From NCBI RefSeq assembly GCF_001224225.1, contig NZ_CUEE01000004.1, positions 1 through 64,000 of the forward strand: 64,000 bases of DNA, given 5' to 3'. Positions within the stretch are counted from its first letter, which is position 1, and each line of letters opens with the position of its first letter. Shown piece by piece: positions 55,112 through 64,000 of this stretch. The stretch is from Staphylococcus borealis (GTDB lineage: Bacteria > Bacillota > Bacilli > Staphylococcales > Staphylococcaceae). Under the pieces are notes generated by a model, which had not been told where the DNA came from, did no database searches, and saw nothing but the letters and a program-made list of their open reading frames with translations. The position numbers and the translations under genes are program-made.

Positions 55112-55128
55112 TTAATACCAGGTATTAA
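55112..55128. promoter_or_regulatory. FapR operator of fabHF
   Basis: TTAATACCAGGTATTAA is a perfect 17-bp palindrome of the FapR type (half-site TTARTACC). It lies 27-43 bp before the fabH start. FapR releases it when malonyl-CoA rises. Confidence 0.85.
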
Positions 55129-55289
55129 TTTAACACACTTTTTTATCTCTACTCAAGTAGTTACCCTTTCAAGATGATGATTTTCTACTAAATAAAAAAG
55201 TACAAAGTATAATCAGTTATTTGCTATCTCTATACAAAACGACTACTTTACATTAAAATAGAAGTATATAAATTATGGAGGTCATCGGT

Positions 55290-55490
55290 ATGAAATACCT
55301 CGTAACTTTTATTTGGGCAGTCATCCTATTACAAATGGTTAACTTTGTATTGAATAGTTTAAATGGCGGTGGATCATTAAACTTTATTACGCCATTAATT
55401 CTAGCAGTTGTCTTTACAATTGTTATTGCTATTTTAGGTGCAATGATTAAACCAGATGACTTTACCCGCCAAGGTAACAGACATATTTAA
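55290..55490 (+). CDS. DUF2929 small membrane protein (YjzD-like)
   Basis: A 66-residue protein with two hydrophobic spans (about 3-20 and 32-54) joined by a Gly/Asn-rich turn and a short basic tail. It matches the DUF2929 family whose genes lie beside fabH in Bacillales. The ATG at 55290 follows GGAGGT. Function unknown. Confidence 0.75.
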   Translation: MKYLVTFIWAVILLQMVNFVLNSLNGGGSLNFITPLILAVVFTIVIAILGAMIKPDDFTRQGNRHI

Positions 55491-55521
55491 TAACATAGCA
55501 TGTTTATTAAAGAAACAAATG

Positions 55522-55563
55522 CGATAAGTGAAACAAGTACACTGTTTCATTTATCGCTTTTTT
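55522..55563 (+). terminator. Terminator after the DUF2929 gene
   Basis: GCGATAAGTGAAACA and TGTTTCATTTATCGC pair with one mismatch and are followed by TTTTTT. Confidence 0.85.
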
Positions 55564-55599
55564 AATTTGATAATAAAGTACCTAAACTACTTCTGGATG

Positions 55600-55813
55600 C
55601 CCTTCAGTACCCCATCAATAATGCTAATCTAGTTTTCATCACTATGTCTGAAAAGTAACGTTGCTTTCTACTTGTAATAGTCATTATCCAAATTACCCCA
55701 GTGTAATGATTAATATAAGTATTACTTATAATTAAACAAGGTCTTTAATTACCTTTTTCAATTCCTTTTACAGGTTTAAAATCAATCTTTATTATGTCAA
55801 ACTGACTTACCAT
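55600..55813 (-). pseudogene. Broken MazF/PemK-type toxin gene
   Basis: The ATG at 55813 overlaps the antitoxin stop (ATGGTAA). It opens MVSQFDIIKIDFKPVKGIEK, the typical start of a MazF toxin. An in-frame TAA (55745-55747) comes after 22 codons. Beyond it the same frame reads RPCLIISNTYINHYTGVIW, then TITSRKQRYF, which are the next MazF blocks, up to another stop near 55610. The 3' third of the domain is missing or scrambled. The toxin is therefore inactivated, leaving an orphan antitoxin. Only the nonsense codon and the lost C-terminus are directly seen; the family call rests on motif order. Confidence 0.75.
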
Positions 55814-56055
55814 TTTTCTTTACCTACATCTTGTCCATACTCTTTTTCCTCTTCACTATATATACCGCCATTTTTATAATAATTATGAATTTGTTCTTTT
55901 ATTGATGGTTCCTTTTTAGAAAATACAACCTTTCCGTCATTAGTGACATATACATCTAAATCATCACCAATCTCCAAATCAGCTTGCTTTAAAATATGTT
56001 TATTTAAAGTAATTGCTTGACTATTACCATTTTTAAACACTTTTGCGGGGTTCAT
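55807..56055 (-). CDS. MazE/AbrB-type antitoxin (orphan)
   Basis: An 82-residue antitoxin-like protein. The N-terminal swapped-hairpin AbrB domain is clear (KVFKNGNSQAITLNKHILKQADLEIGDDLDVYV). The C-terminal acidic tail (YSEEEKEYGQDVGKEKW) is the toxin-neutralising type. I take the ATG at 56055; a TTG four codons upstream is possible. The partner toxin frame that overlaps its stop codon is broken. It could still bind its own promoter or neutralise another MazF. Confidence 0.8.
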   Translation of the reverse strand: MNPAKVFKNGNSQAITLNKHILKQADLEIGDDLDVYVTNDGKVVFSKKEPSIKEQIHNYYKNGGIYSEEEKEYGQDVGKEKW

Positions 56056-56143
56056 TTTAGATCGCAACTTTCTTTTCGCTTAATATTATTATATAAAATG
56101 TACTTACTTAAGCATATGTTTTGTTATCTTACATATTGTATCT

Positions 56144-56790
56144 CAAATAGTGTGGGTGAGACGCCTCTAGGAATAGCATCAGATTAAGACAATACTCTAA
56201 TCAAAAAGCAATTCATCACAACCTACAAGACTTTGAAAAAGGCTTCTAAAGCGATGAATTGCTTACCCTCACTAACCATTGGCTTAAGCCATGCCTAGGG
56301 CAAGCGAACCCAACACTATCTAGAAACACATATGACGCCAAAAATATAATTTATTAAATTGAGATGTCTGCATTTCAAATAGTGTGGGTGAGACGCCTCT
56401 AGGAATAGCATCAGATTAAGACAATACTCTAATCAAAAAGCAATTCATCACAACTTACAAGACTTTGAAAAAGGCTTCTAAAGTGATGAATTGCTTATCC
56501 TTACTAACCATTGGCTTAAGCCATGCCTAGGGCAAGCGAACCCAACACTATCTAGAAACACATATGACGCCAAAAATATAATTTATTAAATTGAGATGTC
56601 TGCATTTTAAATAGTGTGGGTGAGACGCCTCTAGGAATAGCATCAGATTAAGACAAAACTCTAATCAAAAAGCAATTCATCACAACCTACAAGACTTTGA
56701 AAAAGGCTTCTAAAGTGATGAATTGCTTGCACTCACTAACCATTGGCTTAAGCCATGCCTAGGGCAAGCGAAACCAACACTATCTAGAAA
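56144..56790. repeat. Three tandem copies of a 232-bp structured repeat
   Basis: Units start at 56144, 56376 and 56608 (period exactly 232 bp); the third stops after about 183 bp. Each holds a roughly 180-bp conserved element, bounded by imperfect terminal inverted repeats (ATAGTGTGGGT and ACCCAACACTAT), plus a 50-bp AT-rich spacer. Inside is a hairpin AAGCAATTCATC/GATGAATTGCTT and the palindrome-rich TTGGCTTAAGCC and CCTAGG. Copies differ at scattered single bases. On the minus strand each has an 18-codon frame (copy 1 MVSEGKQFIALEAFFKVL) without a ribosome site. It may be a MITE- or REP-like element or a repeated small RNA; I do not recognise it. Confidence 0.75.
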
Positions 56791-56805
56791 ATGACTAAAC
56801 TTCCC

Positions 56806-56848
56806 ACAAAAAAACCTAGAAAGTGCGCATCACACTCTCTAGGTTTCC
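56806..56848 (-). terminator. Terminator of clpB
   Basis: On the minus strand AAACCTAGAGAGTG and CACTTTCTAGGTTT pair with one mismatch around TGATGCG and are followed by TTTT. Confidence 0.88.
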
Positions 56849-56860
56849 CATAATCATTCA

Positions 56861-59470
56861 TTATTCATTTTCAGGCTTTTGTACATCAAAAGTTAACGCA
56901 TCGTTGCCATCTAAATCTACTTTAATTAAAGTACCCTCTGGCATACTTTCTTTAATCATCATACGTGCTAATGGTGTTTCAATTTGACGTTGTACAAAAC
57001 GTTTCAATGGTCTTGCACCAAATTGTGGTTCGTAAGCTTCTTCACCTAACCATTTTTTCGCGTCATCAGAAACTTCAATAGAAAGTCGTTGATCCATTAA
57101 ACGAATATTTAATTGCGTTAAAATTTTATCAACAATCATACTCATGTCGTTAACAGATAATGGTTTGAATAATACAATATCATCCATACGGTTTAAGATT
57201 TCAGGTTTAAAGAAAGCATGTAAGCTATCCATTACAGCTTTTTCAGTATCTTCAGTAATTTCACCTGTATCTTTGACATTCTCAAGTAATACTTGAGAAC
57301 CGATGTTACTAGTCATAATGATAATTGTGTTTTTAAAGTCAACACTACGTCCCTTAGAGTCAGTTAAACGACCTTCATCTAAGATTTGAAGTAACACGTT
57401 GAATACATCGCTATGTGCTTTTTCAACTTCATCAAGCAAGATTACTGAGTATGGGTTACGTCTAACCGCTTCAGTTAATTGACCACCTTCATCATGACCT
57501 ACATAGCCTGGAGGGGCACCAATTAATCTAGACACAGAGTGTTTCTCCATATACTCACTCATATCAATTCGAATCATATGTTTTTCAGAATCGAATAATG
57601 ATGCAGCTAATGATTTAGCCAATTCAGTTTTACCTACACCAGTTGGTCCTAAGAATAAGAAACTACCAATTGGTCTATTAGGATCTTTAATACCCGCACG
57701 TGCTCTTACAACAGCATCAGATACCAAGTCTACCGCTTTATCTTGACCTACCACACGTTCGTGTAAGATATCACTTAAACTTAATAATTTTTCTCTTTCT
57801 GTTTCAACTAATTTAGAAACTGGAATACCAGTCCATTGACTCACAATGTCGCCAATTTCTTCGTCAGAAACGACTTCACGAATCATGCGTTCACTGTCAC
57901 CTTGTTCATCTTGATATGCTTCTTCAAATGCTTTTAACTCTTTTTCTAATTGAGGAATTGTACCATATTGTAATTCAGCTGCTTTTTCAAGGTCACCTTT
58001 AGTTTGTGCATCTTCTAAAGCTTGACGACTACGGTCTAATTCAGCACGTTTCTCTTGTACTTTTGCGATTTTTTCTTTTTCTTGTTCAACACGAGATTGT
58101 AATGATGCTTGTTTTTCTTTTTCGTTCGAAAGTTCTTCTTGTAGTTCTTCTAAACGATGTTTACTAGCATTATCAGATTCATTTTTTAATGCACTTTCTT
58201 CAATTTCTAATTGCATGACACGACGGTTCACTTGATCTAATTCAGTTGGGTTTGAGCCCATTTCAGTACGAATTGTAGCACAAGCTTGGTCGACTAAGTC
58301 GATGGCTTTGTCAGGTAAGAATCTATCAGTAATGTAGCGATCTGATAATTCAGCTGCTGCTACTAAAGCACGGTCTTGAATGCGTACACCGTGATATACT
58401 TCGTAACGTTCTTTCAAGCCACGTAAGATTGAAATTGTGTCTTCTACGTCTGGTTCACTTACACCAACTTTTTGGAAACGACGTTCTAATGCAGAGTCTT
58501 TTTCAATATATTCTCTGTATTCATTTAAAGTAGTAGCACCGATACAATGTAACTCACCACGTGCTAACATCGGTTTCAACATATTGCCGGCATCCATTGC
58601 ACCGTCTGTTTTACCTGCGCCTACTAACATGTGAATTTCGTCAATGAATAAGATGATTCGTCCATCAGATTCTTTTACTTCTTTAAGCACTGCTTTAAGA
58701 CGTTCTTCGAATTCACCTCTGAATTTCGCACCCGCAACTAAGGCACTTAAGTCTAATTCGAAAATTGTTTTATCTAATAATGATTCAGGTACGTCTTTAC
58801 GTACAATACGTTGTGCCAATCCTTCAACAATCGCTGTTTTACCTACACCTGGTTCACCAATTAAGACTGGGTTATTTTTCGTTTTACGACTTAAAATTCG
58901 AATGGTATTACGAATTTCTTCATCTCTACCAATGACAGGGTCCATTTTACCTTGGCGTACCTCTTCAACTAAGTCACGACCATATTTCTCTAAAGCTTCA
59001 TAATTTACTTCTGGATTTTGTGAAGTCACATGATTTCCCCCTCTAACTTTAGTAATAATTTCCTTTACAACTTCTTCTTTATTTCCAACAATCTGTTTTG
59101 TTGTATCATCGATATCCATCGCAGCACGTAGGACGTGTTCCATTGAGATATAGTCATCTTCGTATTCTTTCATATATGATTCAGCTTTATTTAATAATTC
59201 ATTCGCTTTTGAACCAATATATTGTCCGTATTGAATATTATCTCCTTGTACTGAGGGATAATTTTTTAATTTCTCGTTATATGCTTGATTTAATTTATCT
59301 GTATCGATATTTGCGCGTTCTAATATACTTTTAAATAAACTATCAGTTTCTTCTAAAGTTCCTTTTAAAATTGCTTCGATTTCAATGTTTTGTAATTCGT
59401 TTTCTTTACTCAATTCAATGGCTTTTTGTAATGCACCTTGAATTGCATAAGTCATTTGATTAATATCCAA
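56861..59470 (-). CDS. clpB: ATP-dependent chaperone ClpB
   Basis: ClpB is the hexameric disaggregase that works with DnaK. The product from the TTG at 59470 has 869 residues, the staphylococcal length; this TTG lies 8 bp after GGGG, whereas the GTG three codons up overlaps it. The N-domain (1-145) is followed by NBD1 with Walker [10 protein letters not shown], a coiled-coil middle domain (about 405-525, Glu/Lys/Gln-rich) and NBD2 with GPTGVGKTE, then [18 protein letters not shown] CtsR operator and sigma-A promoter lie upstream. Confidence 0.97.
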   Translation of the reverse strand: MDINQMTYAIQGALQKAIELSKENELQNIEIEAILKGTLEETDSLFKSILERANIDTDKLNQAYNEKLKNYPSVQGDNIQYGQYIGSKANELLNKAESYMKEYEDDYISMEHVLRAAMDIDDTTKQIVGNKEEVVKEIITKVRGGNHVTSQNPEVNYEALEKYGRDLVEEVRQGKMDPVIGRDEEIRNTIRILSRKTKNNPVLIGEPGVGKTAIVEGLAQRIVRKDVPESLLDKTIFELDLSALVAGAKFRGEFEERLKAVLKEVKESDGRIILFIDEIHMLVGAGKTDGAMDAGNMLKPMLARGELHCIGATTLNEYREYIEKDSALERRFQKVGVSEPDVEDTISILRGLKERYEVYHGVRIQDRALVAAAELSDRYITDRFLPDKAIDLVDQACATIRTEMGSNPTELDQVNRRVMQLEIEESALKNESDNASKHRLEELQEELSNEKEKQASLQSRVEQEKEKIAKVQEKRAELDRSRQALEDAQTKGDLEKAAELQYGTIPQLEKELKAFEEAYQDEQGDSERMIREVVSDEEIGDIVSQWTGIPVSKLVETEREKLLSLSDILHERVVGQDKAVDLVSDAVVRARAGIKDPNRPIGSFLFLGPTGVGKTELAKSLAASLFDSEKHMIRIDMSEYMEKHSVSRLIGAPPGYVGHDEGGQLTEAVRRNPYSVILLDEVEKAHSDVFNVLLQILDEGRLTDSKGRSVDFKNTIIIMTSNIGSQVLLENVKDTGEITEDTEKAVMDSLHAFFKPEILNRMDDIVLFKPLSVNDMSMIVDKILTQLNIRLMDQRLSIEVSDDAKKWLGEEAYEPQFGARPLKRFVQRQIETPLARMMIKESMPEGTLIKVDLDGNDALTFDVQKPENE

Positions 59471-59527
59471 ATTTTTCACCCCTATTGATTTGATAAGAGC
59501 AAGGCCAAGTACTTCTTTATTTTTGAC

Positions 59528-59544
59528 TTTGACTTTCTTTGACC
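59528..59544 (-). promoter_or_regulatory. CtsR operator of clpB
   Basis: On the minus strand GGTCAAAGAAAGTCAAA fits the CtsR heptad repeat RGTCAAANANRGTCAAA, followed by a further GTCAAA. It lies just downstream of the -10, where CtsR blocks transcription until heat shock. Confidence 0.9.
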
Positions 59545-59552
59545 TTAATTAC

Positions 59553-59581
59553 ATTATAGACCCTCTTAAATGATTAATCAA
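59553..59581 (-). promoter_or_regulatory. clpB promoter
   Basis: TTGATT (59576-59581) and TATAAT (59553-59558) on the minus strand are spaced by 17 bp. The CtsR site begins 8 bp downstream. Confidence 0.85.
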
Positions 59582-59716
59582 CAGTTATACTCAACTTTTT
59601 TATTTTTCTGAAATAGCTTGTACACGCATATTTGACGCGCTTAATATAGCGCTTTTATGCTATGTTTTATCACAGTTACTTCTGGTATAAACATCAAATT
59701 ATCGTCAAATTAAATA

Positions 59717-59842
59717 AGAGACCGAAACGGAATTCTTATCGAATTCATCGTCTCAGTCTCACACAGATGACTAGTATTGAGTTAATTAAAAGTGCATTCT
59801 CAATTTAGTCAGTTAAAGCGCATGTGCTACATAGCTCAACTG
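59717..59842. repeat. GGGACAGAATTC-type repeat, copy 6, with extended three-hairpin element
   Basis: GAGACCGAAACGGAATTC pairs with GAATTCATCGTCTCAGTCTC. It is followed by ATTGAG/CTCAAT (59776-59781, 59799-59804) and CAGTT/AACTG (59810-59814, 59838-59842). The order equals that at 38752-38880, with base changes on both sides of the stems. It lies between clpB and the acyltransferase gene and may terminate the latter. Confidence 0.7.
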
Positions 59843-59872
59843 TTTATTTTTGATTCAAACGCTTAGCATATC

Positions 59873-61699
59873 TTATTTATTATTCGAATTTTTCTTCATC
59901 GCTTTAATTATTTCATCAGATAATGCTTTTACACCACTATTTTCAAGGTGAACGCCATCTGGTGCGAAGTATTCAGGATGTCCTGCAGAGCGTTGGTACC
60001 AATCTACTAAGGTTACATTTTTATGCTTTTTAGCAGCATTAGCAAGCTGTTTATTAACGTTATCTTGCCAATCACGAGGTACACGTGTATTTACTAAATA
60101 AATTTGTGCTTTACCAAACTTACTGATTAATTGATTTAATTCTTCCTCTGTAAAATCACCGTTAGTACCTAGTTCTAAAACAACTTTATCTGAAGGTTTA
60201 TTATAGTTAGAATAATTGCCTGCAATTGAGAGCGCCTCTTGTAAATGACGACCTACTTTACCATCAATCGTTGCTTTAGGCACTTGAGATTTAAATGTCT
60301 CACCAATATCTACCATTACTGAGTCTCCAATGAGTAATGGACTTATATCGGTATACACCTGTTTTTTACTTTTACTATTGCTATTTGAACCATCGATTTT
60401 TATATTTTCACCAGGCATCATTCTGATTAAATATTTATCTTGCTCATTCGTATTAAATGAATTTGCTTTATTTTCAATGTCATCTTTTCCAAAACGGTCA
60501 AAGACCCCAATAAATATTAATACTATTGGTATTAAGGCTATTATTGATATGATCGTTCTAATGAATTTAGGTCTTTTTAGATAATTGAATGAAAATGCCT
60601 TGAAACCTTCACGTCTAAACGGTGTCTCTACATATCGATATGATAATTCAGCAAATAATACTGTAAGTACGATATCGATAACATACACATAGATTGGAAG
60701 CTGTCCATCAACAAAGTGTATGTGTATAAAACTTATAACAGGAAAATGCCATAGGTATAAACTGTATGAGCGTTTACCAATATAAACGAATACGCGATTA
60801 CCTAACGCTTTAGCTAAAATGCTAGATGGATGTACTACACTAGCAATAACGAATAACGTCATACCTGATATAAGATAAAATCCACCATTATAAATCCATG
60901 AACTCGTATCTTTTACTGTGAAGAATAAATATATCAGTATGAGAAGTCCTATTATACCGATTCCATCAATAGAACGTTGCAGCACCTTTGGCGGATGTGC
61001 TTTCAATTTAAACGGTGGCCATAAAAATGCTAATATTACACCTAATAATAATGTTTGTAAGCGTGTATCTGTCCCAAAATAAACTCTAGAATATCCAACG
61101 TTGGGTTGAGAAATAACGACCATCGCTAATAAAGATGCTAGAGAAATAATCCATAATATCAAAGTGACGTTGCGATATTTTTTAATTGTTAAGAGTAAAA
61201 TAACTAACACGAATGGGAAGAACAAATAGAACTGTTCTTCAATTGCAAGTGACCATAAGTGTTTTAATGGCATAAATGAAAATTGCTCGAAGTAGTTAAC
61301 ATCTTTGGCAATATACCACCAGTTCGACACATAGAATAATGCGGCTATAATGTCATGTTTAACTCGTACAATTTCCTGTGGTTCAAATATTAATGTAGCA
61401 ATTCCAACGACGATTAATAACGCAACAACTGCTGGAAGTAACCGTTTTACGCGTCGTAACCAGAATTGTTTCAGGTTTATTATGCCCTTTTCTTCGTATT
61501 CCTTTAAAAGCAAGCTTGTAATTAAATATCCAGAAATAACGAAGAAGGTATCTACACCTATGAATCCCCCTGTAAGCCATTTCCTGTTTAAATGATAGAT
61601 AATAATACCTAAGACAGCAATTGCTCTTAGTCCATCTAAACCAGGCATGTAACGCATTTTAGTCTTACGTTGATTCCCTTTTTCAAAATCTTGTTTCAT
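59873..61699 (-). CDS. OatA-like membrane acyltransferase with SGNH domain
   Basis: A 608-residue two-domain acyltransferase. The N-terminal acyltransferase-3 domain has about ten to eleven spans, beginning MPGLDGLRAIAVLGIIIYHL with the catalytic His of the family. The extracytoplasmic C-terminal SGNH domain (about 435-600) has LLIGDSVMVDIG with the Ser nucleophile and PDGVHLENSG with the Asp-His pair. OatA of S. aureus O-acetylates peptidoglycan and is encoded elsewhere; this is the paralogue near clpB, whose acceptor I cannot name. The ribosome site is weak (GGGAAAGAATG). It is monocistronic. Confidence 0.85.
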   Translation of the reverse strand: MKQDFEKGNQRKTKMRYMPGLDGLRAIAVLGIIIYHLNRKWLTGGFIGVDTFFVISGYLITSLLLKEYEEKGIINLKQFWLRRVKRLLPAVVALLIVVGIATLIFEPQEIVRVKHDIIAALFYVSNWWYIAKDVNYFEQFSFMPLKHLWSLAIEEQFYLFFPFVLVILLLTIKKYRNVTLILWIISLASLLAMVVISQPNVGYSRVYFGTDTRLQTLLLGVILAFLWPPFKLKAHPPKVLQRSIDGIGIIGLLILIYLFFTVKDTSSWIYNGGFYLISGMTLFVIASVVHPSSILAKALGNRVFVYIGKRSYSLYLWHFPVISFIHIHFVDGQLPIYVYVIDIVLTVLFAELSYRYVETPFRREGFKAFSFNYLKRPKFIRTIISIIALIPIVLIFIGVFDRFGKDDIENKANSFNTNEQDKYLIRMMPGENIKIDGSNSNSKSKKQVYTDISPLLIGDSVMVDIGETFKSQVPKATIDGKVGRHLQEALSIAGNYSNYNKPSDKVVLELGTNGDFTEEELNQLISKFGKAQIYLVNTRVPRDWQDNVNKQLANAAKKHKNVTLVDWYQRSAGHPEYFAPDGVHLENSGVKALSDEIIKAMKKNSNNK

Positions 61700-62111
61700 T
61701 GTTCACATTCTTTCCCTATTAAATAATAAATTTTGATAAATTCATTAATTACTAAAGCACTGAAAATCAGGATAAAACGAAAGTCGATGATCAACAACAT
61801 GAGTGAATATGATTTAGCTTAATATTCTTTAATATTTTAATGTGGATGATTAAATCGAGTTTTATACTTAGATGTCTGAGCTTGAACTATAATATTATTT
61901 TATATAATTTGGCGCATTTATTATAAATTTTCATAAATGCAAGTACAATTTAAATCATTTTATATTGTAATTCTTATGTATTGTAGTATAACGCTTAAAC
62001 AAATTCAATTTATATTACAATTATGTCATTTATTAACATCACTTTGTCACTATACGCACTGAAGATATGACTTTGAAACGATTTCGTTAAAAAGTTAAGA
62101 TCATTTAAAAT
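61700..62111. other. Long AT-rich intergenic region
   Basis: About 410 bp without a credible gene. The only clear structure is a small inverted repeat, GCATTTAT (61914-61921) and ATAAATGC (61933-61940). It should contain the promoter of the acyltransferase gene; no regulator site is recognisable. Confidence 0.5.
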
Positions 62112-62152
62112 AAAAAAACAATAGTACATTAACATCGTGTACTATTGTTTCT
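62112..62152 (-). terminator. Terminator of the MIP18-family gene
   Basis: AACAATAGTACA and TGTACTATTGTT form a 12-bp perfect stem. On the minus strand it is followed by TTTTTTATTTT. Confidence 0.88.
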
Positions 62153-62162
62153 AAGCGATTAA

Positions 62163-62471
62163 TTAACCAACGCCTAATGCAATTTTAGCGTATCTTGACA
62201 TCATGTCTTTATTCCAAGGTGGATTCCAAACAATATTAACTTCTGTATCTTGTATTTCTGGAATTTCAGCTAATACTGTTTTAATTTGTTCGATAATTTG
62301 TGGTCCGAGTGGGCAGCCCATTGAAGTTAGTGTCATTTCAACTGTACACAAACCATCATCATCAACATTCACTTTATATACTAAACCTAAATTAACGATA
62401 TCAATACCTAATTCAGGGTCAATAACCATTTCAAGTGCACCTAGGATACTGTCTTTTAATGCCTCTTCCAT
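62163..62471 (-). CDS. MIP18/DUF59 family Fe-S cluster assembly protein
   Basis: A 102-residue protein of the SufT/MIP18 family that helps mature Fe-S proteins. The signature DPELGIDIVNLGLVYKV and the conserved Cys in TLTSMGCPLGPQI are present. The start at 62471 follows GAGGTGAT; the longer frame lacks a site. It stands alone, convergent with the acyltransferase spacer and divergent from the HAD gene. Confidence 0.9.
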   Translation of the reverse strand: MEEALKDSILGALEMVIDPELGIDIVNLGLVYKVNVDDDGLCTVEMTLTSMGCPLGPQIIEQIKTVLAEIPEIQDTEVNIVWNPPWNKDMMSRYAKIALGVG

Positions 62472-62672
62472 TAGTATCACCTCTCATTATTTATCTTTAC
62501 ACTAATATATCAAATATCCGACAAAACGCCAATAAAATGCTATGATACCACTAAACGATTAAAGACGTTATAATGACACTATAGCGTTGATTTAATGTAT
62601 CACCTTCACAGACATTTGATATAAAATGATAGTGAACTTTATTCTATTGATATGTAGCTTAAGGAGAAATAT

Positions 62673-63497
62673 ATGAAACCTTATTTAATTTGTTTAGATT
62701 TAGATGGAACATTATTAAATGATAATAAAGAAATTGGTGAGTATACTAAAAAAGTACTTACAACCTTAAAAAAACAAGGTCATCAAATTATGATTGCAAC
62801 TGGTCGACCTTATCGTGCAAGCCAAATATATTACCATGAGTTAAATATGGACACACCTATTGTAAACTTCAATGGTGCTTATGTGCATCATCCTAAATCA
62901 GATGATTTTAAAACGACCCATGAAGTTTTAGATGTAGACTTAGCTAGAAATATGATTGAATCACTTCAAAAAGCAAAAATTACAAATATTATTGCTGAGG
63001 TACGCGATCATGTCTTTATTAATAATCACGATCCTAGATTATTTGAAGGTTTCTCAATGGGTAATCCTAAAATAGAAACAGGTAATTTATTAGAAGAATT
63101 AGACGAAGCGCCGACATCTTTACTTGTAGAAGCCGAAGAAATTTACATACCTAGAATCAAGCAAATGCTTACGCGTTTCTATGCGGAGAATATTGAACAC
63201 AGACGTTGGGGTGCACCGTTCCCAGTCATTGAAATTGTTAAACGTGGTATAAGCAAGGCACGTGGGATTGATCAAGTCAAAGATTATCTAGGAATCGAAT
63301 CTTCTCACATTATCGCTTTCGGAGACGAGGATAATGATATCGAAATGATCAAATATGCTAAATATGGCATTGCAATGGACAATGGCCTTGATGAATTAAA
63401 ACATATTGCTAACCATATTACTTATTCAAACAATGATGACGGTATCGGTCGTTATTTAAATGATTTCTTTAAATTAAATATACCTTACAAAGGTTAA
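62673..63497 (+). CDS. Cof-type HAD-IIB phosphatase
   Basis: A 274-residue cytoplasmic HAD hydrolase. Motif I CLDLDGTLLND carries the nucleophile Asp, IATGRPY is motif II, the Lys in motif III lies in GISKARGID, and motif IV is FGDEDNDIEMIKYA. The type IIB cap lies between. Substrates of such enzymes are sugar phosphates, FMN or PLP and cannot be told here. AAGGAG precedes the ATG. Confidence 0.92.
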   Translation: MKPYLICLDLDGTLLNDNKEIGEYTKKVLTTLKKQGHQIMIATGRPYRASQIYYHELNMDTPIVNFNGAYVHHPKSDDFKTTHEVLDVDLARNMIESLQKAKITNIIAEVRDHVFINNHDPRLFEGFSMGNPKIETGNLLEELDEAPTSLLVEAEEIYIPRIKQMLTRFYAENIEHRRWGAPFPVIEIVKRGISKARGIDQVKDYLGIESSHIIAFGDEDNDIEMIKYAKYGIAMDNGLDELKHIANHITYSNNDDGIGRYLNDFFKLNIPYKG

Positions 63498-63509
63498 CAA
63501 TCAATTCAT

Positions 63510-63552
63510 AAAGTGAGACAAATGTATATTTTTCTAATGTCTCACTTTTTTA
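63510..63552 (+). terminator. Terminator between the HAD gene and cdr
   Basis: AAAGTGAGACA and TGTCTCACTTT pair perfectly, followed by T residues. Confidence 0.85.
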
Positions 63553-63577
63553 CTATATGTTTATGGAGGAATATACG

Positions 63578-64000
63578 ATGCGAAAGATTATTGTAGTCGG
63601 AGCTGTTGCGGGTGGTGCAACTTGCGCTAGCCAAATCCGTCGTTTAGATAAAGACAGTCAAATTACCATTTTCGAAAAAGACCGCGACATGAGTTTCGCT
63701 AATTGTGGTCTGCCTTACTATCTCGGCAATGTTGTCAATGAACGTAAAGATGTATTACCGATTACGCCAGATATGTTTAAAGAGAAGAAAAATATTACAG
63801 TAAAAACGTATCACGAAGTGATTGCCATTAATGATAAAGCTCAAACCGTTACAGTGTTAAATCGTGAAACTAAAGAAACATTTGAAACTAGTTATGACAA
63901 ACTCATTTTAAGTCCAGGTGCAGGTGCTAATTCATTAGGCTTTGATAATGATTTCATTTTCACTTTACGCAATATGGAAGATACTGATGCAATTGATCAA
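63578..64000 (+). CDS. cdr: Coenzyme A disulfide reductase (5' part)
   Basis: The first 141 residues of a flavoprotein that keeps CoA reduced with NADPH, the main low-molecular thiol system of staphylococci besides bacillithiol. The FAD-binding Rossmann start [20 protein letters not shown] is followed by the single active-site Cys43 in [10 protein letters not shown], the hallmark that separates CoADR from two-Cys reductases. The frame runs off the window end, so the NADPH and dimerisation domains are not seen. GGAGGA precedes the ATG. Confidence 0.95.
   Translation, partial: MRKIIVVGAVAGGATCASQIRRLDKDSQITIFEKDRDMSFANCGLPYYLGNVVNERKDVLPITPDMFKEKKNITVKTYHEVIAINDKAQTVTVLNRETKETFETSYDKLILSPGAGANSLGFDNDFIFTLRNMEDTDAIDQ

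Noticed and set aside
56144-56790. CRISPR or IS element
   Set aside because: The units are long, tandem and share the spacer too. No transposase frame exists in any copy.

Overview
The window is chromosomal DNA of a low-GC Firmicute, almost certainly a Staphylococcus. Gene content and order match the conserved core segment that in S. aureus runs from cdr through clpB, fabHF, opp3, opp4, trpS, spxA, mecA, pepF, spxH, relQ, mgtE, fabI, ltaA/ugtP, murE, prfC and ktrD to lplA, shown here in reverse orientation so most core genes are on the minus strand. Many proteins differ at a substantial fraction of positions from the S. aureus sequences I remember (LplA, MurE, UgtP and above all the N-terminal half of the HtrA-like protease). 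I therefore infer a relative of S. aureus rather than S. aureus itself, and leave the species open. A 56-bp STAR-type repeat array fits a species such as S. lugdunensis or a close S. aureus relative.

Positions 1 to about 5.9 kb are the lysogeny end of a prophage. Divergent cro-like and cI-like repressor genes share an operator region of TTCGTA/TACGAA half-sites. An antirepressor lies on the cro side. On the cI side are four accessory genes (PH/SHOCT protein, short Spo0M-like protein, lipoprotein, small ORF), an enlarged PemK/MazF-type protein, a structured non-coding element and a tyrosine integrase. The host boundary lies just after the integrase, followed by a lipoprotein gene carrying two poly-A frameshifts.

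Positions 6.7-31 kb hold metabolic and envelope genes: lipoate ligase, a cytoplasmic 5'-nucleotidase-type hydrolase, the KtrD potassium channel subunit, an HtrA-like protease, a TerC-family manganese protein under a yybP-ykoY riboswitch, RF3, MurE, the UgtP/LtaA glycolipid anchor pair for lipoteichoic acid, an AI-2E-family permease, FabI, and an operon UPF0738-relQ-nadK-rluA-type-mgtE-CPA2 antiporter.

Positions 31-40 kb form the Spx/ClpXP stress-control neighbourhood: CYTH protein, truncated haemoglobin, SpxH adaptor, the small RNA RsaE, PepF, CoiA, MecA and SpxA, then trpS. Inserted between spxH and rsaE is a two-gene cassette (lipoprotein plus Ser-rich secreted protein) that I do not recognise.

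Positions 40-52 kb carry two complete peptide/nickel-type ABC importers (opp4ADFBC and opp3BCDFA) with CodY-like boxes upstream. Positions 52.9-64 kb carry fabH-fabF under a FapR box, an orphan MazE-type antitoxin next to a broken mazF, three tandem 232-bp structured repeats, CtsR-controlled clpB, an OatA-like acyltransferase, a MIP18-family Fe-S protein, a Cof-type HAD phosphatase and the 5' part of CoA-disulfide reductase. Intergenic spaces repeatedly contain a GGGACAGAATTC-type inverted repeat that doubles as a terminator.
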